From contig JBBECS010000053.1 of assembly GCA_040881685.1 (NCBI GenBank), forward strand, positions 1-37,530: a stretch of 37,530 bases of DNA. The letters are read 5' to 3'. The position numbers and the translations under genes are program-made. Shown here piece by piece: positions 31,829 through 37,530 of the stretch (position 1 is the first letter of the stretch; each line of letters begins with the position of its first letter). The notes below the pieces were generated by a model. It was not told where the DNA came from. It did no database searches and saw only the letters and a program-made list of their open reading frames with translations. The DNA comes from Acidimicrobiia bacterium (GTDB taxonomy: Bacteria; Actinomycetota; Acidimicrobiia; IMCC26256; PALSA-555).

Positions 31829-31876
31829 CGCCCGCGTGCTACAACCGCTTCACCAGAGAAGGGAGGTGGTCCACAC

Positions 31877-31918
31877 ATGCATGATCGTTACGGGACCCTG
31901 GAGGTGCGCGGCCGCTAG
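31877..31918 (+). CDS. Possible 13-residue leader peptide or microprotein
   Basis: MHDRYGTLEVRGR followed by TAG, preceded by GGGAGGTGG 8 nt before the ATG, one of the best ribosome sites in the window. The frame stays open after the TAG as far as 32374, but the downstream part is repetitive hairpin sequence. With the hairpin at 32037-32062 it looks like a short transcript or leader. Coding is unproven. Confidence 0.4.
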   Translation: MHDRYGTLEVRGR

Positions 31919-32036
31919 GCCACACACCGGCTGGACCGCTTGGCGGAGTTCCACCGCCGCACCGGCACCACATCCGGCGGGGACCGGTCCCTCCCGCGAA
32001 CACGGACGGTGCACACACAGCCTTCATCGAGTTGGG

Positions 32037-32062
32037 CGGGGCGTTCCAGCGCCCCGCCCGCT
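32037..32062 (+). terminator. Strong hairpin GGGCGGGGCG-TTCCAG-CGCCCCGCCC
   Basis: A perfect 10-bp GC stem with a 6-nt loop, about 120 nt after the 13-codon ORF. It is the most stable-looking simple hairpin in the window and a likely terminator despite having no U tract. Confidence 0.6.
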
Positions 32063-32103
32063 CGCGTCCGCCGCAGCGGAATGGCCAGAGCGAGCGACCG
32101 CGA

Positions 32104-32157
32104 GCCGGGTATCCCGGCGAGCAGCGAGCGTGGCCGAGCGGCCCGGCCCGAAGGGCC
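32104..32157. repeat. Three-stem intergenic element, copy 2
   Basis: GCCGGG-TAT-CCCGGC (32104-32118), GGCC-GAGC-GGCC (32132-32143) and GGCCC-GAA-GGGCC (32145-32157), followed by AAGAGCGGAATGTAGGTTG. This parallels copy 1 (27862-27920), which is followed by AGGAGCGGAGAGGTTG. The stems differ in sequence but remain paired. Confidence 0.6.
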
Positions 32158-32169
32158 AAGAGCGGAATG

Positions 32170-32175
32170 TAGGTT
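32170..32175 (+). promoter_or_regulatory. Putative -10 (TAGGTT) of the 63-residue protein gene
   Basis: TAGGTT ends 7 nt before the ATG at 32183; leaderless geometry. Confidence 0.35.
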
Positions 32176-32182
32176 GGGCGCG

Positions 32183-32374
32183 ATGGAGAAACCGGCGCGG
32201 TTCGAGCACGTTCGCTTTCTTGGTGACAAGCGCAACCAGCGGGTGCACGACCTCGACGCCCTCGACGATCCCGCGGTGGCCGAGAAGGTCCAAGACCTGC
32301 TCGCGTCCGAGCAGTTCGCCACGTTCGGCCCCGACACCCTCGCCGAGGCCCGCAACCGGGGCTATCGCCCCTAG
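32183..32374 (+). CDS. Small hypothetical protein, 63 residues
   Basis: The soluble protein starts MEKPARFEHVRFLGDKRNQR, followed by VHDLDALDDPAVAEKVQDLL and a C-terminus FGPDTLAEARNRGYRP. The composition and well-formed helices suggest a real gene; I do not know the family. It begins just after the three-stem element and its TAG shares the palindrome CTAG with the stop of the convergent DUF1802 gene. Confidence 0.65.
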   Translation: MEKPARFEHVRFLGDKRNQRVHDLDALDDPAVAEKVQDLLASEQFATFGPDTLAEARNRGYRP

Positions 32375-32958
32375 GGCGCTTTGAACATGCCGGGGAGCTC
32401 GTTCTCGGTGAGCTGGAGGCGGGCGGCGAACGACTCGTCGGTGAGCGCGGGCTCGCTCGCCGTCGCAGCAGGATCGGCCGGTAGACCCTCGAGTTCCACC
32501 CACGACGTACACCCGCCGTACTTCTCGCGCCACGGCACCGTGATGGGCTCGAGCAGGCGGTGCGCACGCAGCGCGAGCACCCACAGCGGATCACGGCGCT
32601 TCCAGCTCAACCGTGACTCTGCGTAGTCGACAGTCCAGATGAAGCGCGACGCAAGCTTGGCCAGGTCGTCGGGATCCGTGAGCGTGGCCATGGCAACCAC
32701 GTCGGCCCAGCCCTCCACTCGTATGCTCCGGTCGCTGGGTGCCACCGCGGTCGTCTCGTCGACCCAGTGTTGGTACGCAGGCTTGACGAGCTCGCGCTTC
32801 TGGTGCTCGGCCGTCGGATACAGCCACAGGCGCGTCGCGTGCAGGTCGAAATGGCGGCCGTCCTCGTGCAACCCGCCCTTGCGAACGTCGAGGATCTGCT
32901 CGCCCGAGAGCAGTGCGCGTACGACGACGGCCCACTCCTTGAATGCGGGGATCGTCAC
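32371..32958 (-). CDS. DUF1802 family protein
   Basis: The 195-residue protein begins KEWAVVVRALLSGEQILDVRKGGLHEDGRHF and continues to LWLYPTAEHQKRELV, the core of DUF1802 (short-chain, nuclease-like fold of unknown function). YAESRLSWKRRDPLWVLALRAHRLLEP is the conserved later region. The GTG at 32958 has TAGTCT (32966-32971 on the minus strand) 7 nt upstream, another leaderless start. It overlaps the convergent small gene by 4 nt. Confidence 0.85.
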   Translation of the reverse strand: MTIPAFKEWAVVVRALLSGEQILDVRKGGLHEDGRHFDLHATRLWLYPTAEHQKRELVKPAYQHWVDETTAVAPSDRSIRVEGWADVVAMATLTDPDDLAKLASRFIWTVDYAESRLSWKRRDPLWVLALRAHRLLEPITVPWREKYGGCTSWVELEGLPADPAATASEPALTDESFAARLQLTENELPGMFKAP

Positions 32959-32990
32959 ATGGTCGAGACTACTTTCCGTCCGGACGATCG

Positions 32991-34112
32991 CTACTTCTCC
33001 GCGACCCGACGGTAAAGGTCGGCCAGCTCGGCACCGGCGCGATCCCAGGTGTACCTCGTGACGCGCTCGCGCCCGCGGGCGATGAGCTGGGCGCGCACGT
33101 CGTCGTCAGCGAGGACCGTGCCCAACGCGTCGGCGAGCGCGTCGACGTCGGCTGGATCGGGCAGGAGGGCGGCGTCGCCCAGCACCTCGGGTAGCGCGCC
33201 GGCATTCGACGCGACCACCGGGATGCCAGCTTGCATGGCCTCGAGCGGGGGGTGACCGAAGCCCTCGTAGATCGACGGGTACGCGAGCACCGTCGCGCCA
33301 GCGAGAAGGTCGACGCGGTCGTCGTCGTCGACGTACCCGAGCCTGAGGATCCGGTCGCCGTGGCGCGCGTCCGCGACCGCAGCGTCGAACTCCTCGACGC
33401 CCCAACCATCCGGACCCGCGACCACCAGTACGAGACCTGCGTCGTTGCCCGCCGCCTCGTCGAACGCGCGCACGAGATTCGGGAGGTTCTTGCGGGGTTC
33501 CACCGTGCCGATCGTGAGCACGTAGCGCTCCGTGCCGGCCAAGCGGTGACCCCGGGCCGGATCACCCCCGGCCGACGGCACCAGCCCGCTGTAGACGCGT
33601 ACGAGACGATCGGGCTCGACGTCGAAGTGCTCTCGCACCTCGTTGGCGATGAAGTCGCTCACCACGTGGATCACCGCGCCGCGGTCGAGCGCCAGCCGGA
33701 TGTAGCGCGGGAACGTGAGGGTGTCAGGGGTGCTGAGCTCTGGGTACCACACGAAGGTGAGATCGTGAATCGTGGCGATGACCGGTGCGCGCGCGGGGGG
33801 CGCTACGAAGTTGGGTGCGTGCACCACGTCGACGTTCCCCGCCCAGAACTCGGCACGCGGAATTGGAGCGTGACGCCACAACATGCGCGTCAAACGAGCC
33901 GGAAGGTGGCGTGTCCGGGCGCGCACGTGCCGGGGCACCTCGTAGGCGAGCTGCTCGCGACCCCTCAGCGTGATGGCGAACGCGGTGACGTCGAGGTCCT
34001 CGCGCGCCGCGAGCGTCTCGAGGAGGTTCTCGACCATCTGGCCGACGCCGGTTCGGGGCCCGAGGAGCGCGGTGGCCTCGACGCCGACTCGGAGACGTCC
34101 AGGATCCCGCAC
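32991..34112 (-). CDS. GT4-family (group 1) glycosyltransferase
   Basis: The 373-residue GT-B glycosyltransferase starts RLRVGVEATALLGPRTGVGQMVENLL, has VDVVHAPNFVAPPARAPVIATIHDLTFVWYP (in pieces), the donor-domain entry LTIGTVEPRKNLPNLVRAF and YEGFGHPPLEAMQAGIPVVASNAGALPEV with the nucleotide-sugar Glu residues. This type acts in exopolysaccharide assembly. It begins 11 nt after the flippase stop on the same strand, so the two likely work together on one surface glycan. Confidence 0.9.
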   Translation of the reverse strand: MRDPGRLRVGVEATALLGPRTGVGQMVENLLETLAAREDLDVTAFAITLRGREQLAYEVPRHVRARTRHLPARLTRMLWRHAPIPRAEFWAGNVDVVHAPNFVAPPARAPVIATIHDLTFVWYPELSTPDTLTFPRYIRLALDRGAVIHVVSDFIANEVREHFDVEPDRLVRVYSGLVPSAGGDPARGHRLAGTERYVLTIGTVEPRKNLPNLVRAFDEAAGNDAGLVLVVAGPDGWGVEEFDAAVADARHGDRILRLGYVDDDDRVDLLAGATVLAYPSIYEGFGHPPLEAMQAGIPVVASNAGALPEVLGDAALLPDPADVDALADALGTVLADDDVRAQLIARGRERVTRYTWDRAGAELADLYRRVAEK

Positions 34113-34123
34113 GGCGTCAGGAT

Positions 34124-35470
34124 TCAGATCTCGAGCGGTTCGTGCTCGATCTGCTCCGCGAGTCGGGCGAAGGCCTCTTCGTCCGGGATGCCGGCTCGCA
34201 TGCGCGCGACGAGGAGCATGGCCATCGCGGCCGTCGAGGCCGACGCGCCCGCGATGAAGCCGAGCTCCACACGGGTGAAGACGTTGTCACTCGCGAGAGC
34301 GGCTACCGCCGCGAATGCGGCGATGCCGACCAGCCAAGCCAGCAGGACTCGTGAGTGACCCATCAATGCGATCAACGCCTGCGCGAGCGTGAGCGCCAGG
34401 ATGAACAGCCCGCTTCCTGCCGCGAGCAGGGCGAGGTCCTGATGACCGAGGTTGAACTTCTCGCCGAAGAGGATCTCGCCGACCGGTGGCCCGAGCGTGC
34501 CGCCCGCGACCACCCCTATCGCGCCGATGGCCACCACGATCACCACCAGCTTGCGCAGCCCGGTACGAAAGTCGTCATGACGGCCCGCGCCCGCGAGACC
34601 AGCGAGCTTGGGCAGCAGCGCGGCCTGCACGGCCTGGAACAGCAGGATCGGGATCCGCGCGAGGAACACGCCGGCAAGGAAGTTGGCGACCGCCTTGTCT
34701 TGTGAATCCTTCGCCAGGAGGAGCGCGCCGAGGAACGGCGCGTACCCCAGCACTTGCGCCGAGAGCGACCCGAAGAAGAGATACCCGAGGTTGGTCGAGA
34801 GCTCCGACCAGGGCGCGTCGGGACCCGGCGCGATCAGACCGTGTTCGCGCGACAGCGCAATGACTGCGGCAATCGCAGGCGGTACCGCAAGGCAGAGCCC
34901 GTACAACGCAGGGTCGTCGACGCCGGCCGCGGCCAGCCCGATGCACGGCACCAGACGAATGACGCCCTCCGCACCGATGATCAAGCTGTACGACCCGAAG
35001 CGTTCGTTGCCCGACAGCGTGCCGCGTGCGAGGTGCTGCACGCAGTAGGTGAACAACGCGATCACCAGACATGCGGCCAACCCGCTGCTGCCCTTGAACA
35101 GGTCGTCGACGAGCGGCGTACCCAGCGCCGCTGCACCAGCCAGAAGAGCGAGCGTGATCGTGAGGATGAGTGCGGCGAGCGCGGCCCGGCGCACCACCGG
35201 TCCACCACCAACTCCCTTGACCCGGCGGTCGGCGAGCGCGCGGCCGACCTCTTGTTCCAAGGGGAGGAAGAAACCGGGTGCGAGCACGAACACGAGCACC
35301 CACAGCGCGTTGACGGCCTTGTAATCGGAGTGACCGAGAGCTCGGAACGTAAGGATCTGGAAGCCGTACGCGCTGAGTCCGGCGATGAGCAGGCCCGCGC
35401 CGACCACGAACGTGCCCTCCGGCATGGGTCGCCGGGCCGCCTCGATCAGGCGCTGTGTGCGTTGTGCCAT
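34124..35470 (-). CDS. Polysaccharide flippase (Wzx/MATE-like)
   Basis: The 448-residue integral membrane protein has about 12-14 hydrophobic helices, the MOP-superfamily layout for moving lipid-linked sugars across the membrane. The first helix region is FVVGAGLLIAGLSAYGFQIL and the loop ALGHSDYKAVNALWVLVFVLAPGFFLPLEQEVGRA (in pieces) is typical of actinobacterial flippases. The ATG at 35470 is chosen over the longer frame. It heads a two-gene unit with the glycosyltransferase. Confidence 0.85.
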   Translation of the reverse strand: MAQRTQRLIEAARRPMPEGTFVVGAGLLIAGLSAYGFQILTFRALGHSDYKAVNALWVLVFVLAPGFFLPLEQEVGRALADRRVKGVGGGPVVRRAALAALILTITLALLAGAAALGTPLVDDLFKGSSGLAACLVIALFTYCVQHLARGTLSGNERFGSYSLIIGAEGVIRLVPCIGLAAAGVDDPALYGLCLAVPPAIAAVIALSREHGLIAPGPDAPWSELSTNLGYLFFGSLSAQVLGYAPFLGALLLAKDSQDKAVANFLAGVFLARIPILLFQAVQAALLPKLAGLAGAGRHDDFRTGLRKLVVIVVAIGAIGVVAGGTLGPPVGEILFGEKFNLGHQDLALLAAGSGLFILALTLAQALIALMGHSRVLLAWLVGIAAFAAVAALASDNVFTRVELGFIAGASASTAAMAMLLVARMRAGIPDEEAFARLAEQIEHEPLEI

Positions 35471-35519
35471 GTGATCAAAGCCGTTCCCGCAGCAGGGCCC
35501 AAAGGGCGATGCGAGCATA

Positions 35520-35627
35520 ATGGCCCGACCGATGAGCACCCGGATGCTGTTGATCCTCGCTGCGCTCTGCGCCGTGGCGATCCTGGTGGCGTCGGCAGTC
35601 AAGCTCTTCACGCTCTCCTCGCCCTGA
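35520..35627 (+). CDS. Small single-pass membrane peptide, 31-35 residues
   Basis: A short ORF with one hydrophobic helix (MLLILAALCAVAILVASAVK). Either ATG 35520 or, better, ATG 35532 may start it: CATAAT at 35516-35521 would then be a -10 placed 10 nt upstream, giving a leaderless mRNA. It lies in the gap between the divergent flippase and lpd. Function unknown. Confidence 0.45.
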   Translation: MARPMSTRMLLILAALCAVAILVASAVKLFTLSSP

Positions 35628-35700
35628 ATCCTCGTCGCAGCCCTCTTCGTGGCCGATACTTGCGGTGTCCACATGCCCCACCGACCGTGGAGAGGAGCCC

Positions 35701-37083
35701 TTGGCTGACCAGTTCGATGTCGTCGTCCTCGGCGGGGGACCGGGGGGCTATGCCGCCGCGCTCTACGGCGCGGCAGCCGGTCTTCGCATCGCGCTCGTCG
35801 AGGAGCAGCGGGTAGGAGGGACTTGCCTGCACCGCGGGTGCATCCCGGCGAAGGAGCTCCTCCAGACCGCCGAGGTGCTGCGCACGGTGCAGAGCGCGAA
35901 GGAGTTCGGCGTCGAATCGAGTGACCCGACGCTCGACCTGCGCACGAGCCAGGCGCGCAAGCAACAGGTGATCGACCGCCTGACCAAGGGCCTCGAGACG
36001 TCGTTGAAGGGGCGCGAGGTCACGGTGATCGCCGGCACCGGCACTGTGGCGGACGCCGCGGCGCGTCGCGTGTTGGCGTCAGACGGCACCGAGGTCGAAG
36101 GCAGAGCGCTCGTGCTCGCAACCGGATCGGCGGCGCGCTCGTTGTCGGGGCTCGACTTCGACGGGTCGCGCATTTTGTCGTCGGATCACGTGCTCGAGAT
36201 CGAAGAGACGCCGCAGCGCGTGGCGATCATCGGCGCCGGTGCCGTGGGATGTGAGTTCGCGTCGATGCTCGCCGACTACGGATCCGAGGTCACGCTGCTC
36301 GAGGCGCTGCCGCGCATCCTTCCGGGTGTGGACGCCGAAGTGTCGGTTGCCCTCGCCCGCGCGTTCCGCCGCCGCAGCATCGTCGCGCACGCCGGCGTTC
36401 GCGTCACGAGCATCGAGGGAACTCGCGAGCTCGCGCTGACCTTCGAGGGACCGGAAGGTGCTATGACAGCGACTGTCGATCAGGTGATCGTGAGCATCGG
36501 ACGAGGGCCGCGCACACAGGGGATCGGTCTCGAGAGCTCGGGCGTGGAGCTCGATGCGAACGAGTTCGTGCGCGTGAACGAACACATGCAGACCGCGGTA
36601 CCAGGGGTGTACGCCGTGGGCGACGTGGTCAACACGCCCCAGCTCGCGCATGTGGCGTTCGCCGAAGCGATCGTCGCGATCAAGACGGTGCTCGGCGAAG
36701 AGGTTCGGCCGATCGAATACGAGAAGGTGCCCTGGGGCATCTACTGCCACCCCGAGGTCGCCTTTGTCGGGTTGACCGAGGAGCAAGCACGGGAGCGCGG
36801 CCATGACGTGGTGACCGCGGTGCAACGCTTCGTTGGTTCGGGTCGTGCGCTGATCCTCGGCGAACCCGAGGGCATCGTGAAGGTCGTTTCTGAGCGCGAC
36901 GGCGCCATCCTCGGCGTGCACATCGTGGGGCCGTGGGCGACCGAGCTGATCGCCGAGGGCTACCTGGCGGTGAACTGGGAGGCGTCGGCCGACGAGATCG
37001 CGACGCTCATCCATCCGCACCCGACGCTGAGCGAGATGTTCGGCGAGGCGACGCTCGCCCTCACCGGACGGCCGCTGCATTGA
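35701..37083 (+). CDS. lpd: Dihydrolipoyl dehydrogenase (E3)
   Basis: FAD-dependent E3 that re-oxidises lipoamide of 2-oxoacid dehydrogenase complexes with NAD+. The 460-residue protein has the FAD motif [10 protein letters not shown] (11-20), the redox disulfide Cys42-x4-Cys47 in [13 protein letters not shown], the NAD motif [13 protein letters not shown] and the C-terminal His-Glu pair in [13 protein letters not shown]. The TTG at 35701 is chosen because GGAGAGGAG lies just upstream and the protein begins [16 protein letters not shown] 35665 would add 12 unusual residues. The E2 gene follows after 19 nt. Confidence 0.94.
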   Translation: MADQFDVVVLGGGPGGYAAALYGAAAGLRIALVEEQRVGGTCLHRGCIPAKELLQTAEVLRTVQSAKEFGVESSDPTLDLRTSQARKQQVIDRLTKGLETSLKGREVTVIAGTGTVADAAARRVLASDGTEVEGRALVLATGSAARSLSGLDFDGSRILSSDHVLEIEETPQRVAIIGAGAVGCEFASMLADYGSEVTLLEALPRILPGVDAEVSVALARAFRRRSIVAHAGVRVTSIEGTRELALTFEGPEGAMTATVDQVIVSIGRGPRTQGIGLESSGVELDANEFVRVNEHMQTAVPGVYAVGDVVNTPQLAHVAFAEAIVAIKTVLGEEVRPIEYEKVPWGIYCHPEVAFVGLTEEQARERGHDVVTAVQRFVGSGRALILGEPEGIVKVVSERDGAILGVHIVGPWATELIAEGYLAVNWEASADEIATLIHPHPTLSEMFGEATLALTGRPLH

Positions 37084-37102
37084 CTCGGGGAGGAGGAACC
37101 AC

Positions 37103-37530
37103 GTGGACGTGACGATGCCGCAGCTCGGTGAGACGGTCACCGAGGGCATGATCACGCGCTGGTTCAAGCAAGCCGGGCAAACGATCGAGGCCGACGAACC
37201 GCTGTTCGAGGTCTCGACCGACAAGGTCGATTCCGAAGTGCCGGCACCGATGAGCGGCGTCGTGACGGAGATCCGCGTCCCTGAGGGTGAGACGGTCGCG
37301 GTCGGCACCGTGCTCGCGGTGATCGAGGACGCCGACGCGGCGCCGTCGACGCCGAGCACCGCTGAGGCACCAGCGGCTCCGGTGGTGGTCACGCCGCCCG
37401 CGTCCGCGCCACCCCCGGAGCCGGTCATTCCCGCGCCACCGCCGGAGCCGATCGCGCCGGCGCCGACGCCCGTGGAGCCGGTCATTCCCGCGCCGCCGCC
37501 GGAGCCGATCGCGCCGGAGCCGATCGCGCC
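37103..37530 (+). CDS. 2-oxoacid dehydrogenase E2 acyltransferase, N-terminal part (3' end outside window)
   Basis: The start of a dihydrolipoyllysine acyltransferase: residues 1-76 are a lipoyl domain ([19 protein letters not shown]; lipoylated Lys41 in STDKVDSEV), followed by a long Pro/Ala linker. GTG 37103 has GGGGAGGAGG upstream. In actinobacteria this gene beside lpd is usually the 2-oxoglutarate or pyruvate dehydrogenase E2 (sucB/dlaT); the catalytic domain is outside the window so the substrate cannot be decided. The linker contains a 57-nt tandem repeat. Confidence 0.9.
   Translation, partial: MDVTMPQLGETVTEGMITRWFKQAGQTIEADEPLFEVSTDKVDSEVPAPMSGVVTEIRVPEGETVAVGTVLAVIEDADAAPSTPSTAEAPAAPVVVTPPASAPPPEPVIPAPPPEPIAPAPTPVEPVIPAPPPEPIAPEPIA
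37417..37517 (+). repeat. 57-nt tandem repeat in the E2 linker
   Basis: A 44-nt unit starting GGAGCCGGTCATTCCCGCGC at 37417 recurs at 37474 with one base changed, giving a 19-codon period in the Pro-rich linker. Shorter GAGCCGATCGCGCC units repeat again at the window edge. Confidence 0.75.

Larger units (their letters stand above)
31829..32182. other. 354-nt intergenic stretch with a 13-codon ORF and hairpins
   Basis: No ordinary gene is visible. It contains a very short ORF with a near-perfect Shine-Dalgarno sequence (31877-31918), a strong hairpin of 10-bp arms (32037-32062), the second copy of the three-stem element (32104-32157) and a -10 candidate TAGGTT (32170-32175) for the next gene. 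Confidence 0.7.

Noticed and set aside
31919-32374. Read-through of the TAG after the 13-codon ORF into one long frame
   Set aside because: The frame is open, but it runs through several inverted repeats and its protein is low in complexity. The 63-residue ORF at its end has its own promoter-like signal.

Overview
The window is about 37.5 kb of very GC-rich, gene-dense bacterial DNA. GTG and TTG starts are common, start and stop codons often overlap, and many promoters look leaderless. The gene content (split SUF system with SufU, UPF0182 protein, mycothiol-type MDMPI protein, paired acyl-CoA dehydrogenases, DUF1802, small Tat-exported methylamine-dehydrogenase-light-chain-like protein) points to a high-GC actinobacterium, probably an uncultured member of the Acidimicrobiia. 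That placement is inference. I see no tRNA, rRNA, CRISPR array, insertion sequence or prophage.

Layout. 1-3.6 kb: the tail of a protein with a phage-head-like Cys/His motif, then a seven-helix UPF0182 membrane protein. 3.7-7.7 kb: sufB-sufD-Rieske-sufC operon. 7.7-13.1 kb: assorted metabolic and envelope genes (MDMPI-fold protein, SMP-30 hydrolase, L,D-transpeptidase, luciferase-like oxidoreductase plus alpha/beta hydrolase, a 51-residue protein, a thioredoxin-like protein). 13.1-15.7 kb: a second, opposed suf operon, sufC2-sufS-sufU. Both suf promoters carry a similar ACTA-N6-TAGT type inverted repeat. 15.8-21 kb: methyltransferase, two glycosyltransferases, an MBL-fold hydrolase and a divergent Mur-ligase homologue.

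21.0-25.1 kb (minus strand) is the most attractive locus: a compact RiPP-type operon. It holds a truncated methyltransferase remnant, a 50-residue candidate precursor peptide, a strong intercistronic hairpin, a B12/radical-SAM C-methyltransferase, a small partner protein and a glycosyltransferase. 25.2-27.7 kb: two acyl-CoA dehydrogenases, probably one heteromeric enzyme.

27.7-31.8 kb: a second unusual system. A small membrane peptide, a MauD-like thioredoxin protein, an unknown protein, a MauE-like membrane protein and a Tat-exported Cys-rich protein lie in tight order. The last protein joins a methylamine-dehydrogenase light-chain-like domain to a C-terminal W-rich beta-propeller. The light-chain-like domain keeps the first TTQ tryptophan but lacks the second, and no heavy-chain gene is nearby.

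31.8-32.2 kb: a non-coding-looking stretch with a 13-codon ORF behind an excellent Shine-Dalgarno sequence and a series of hairpins. 32.2-35.6 kb: small protein, DUF1802 protein, glycosyltransferase and polysaccharide flippase. 35.7-37.5 kb: dihydrolipoamide dehydrogenase and the start of an E2 acyltransferase, the E3 and E2 parts of a 2-oxoacid dehydrogenase complex.
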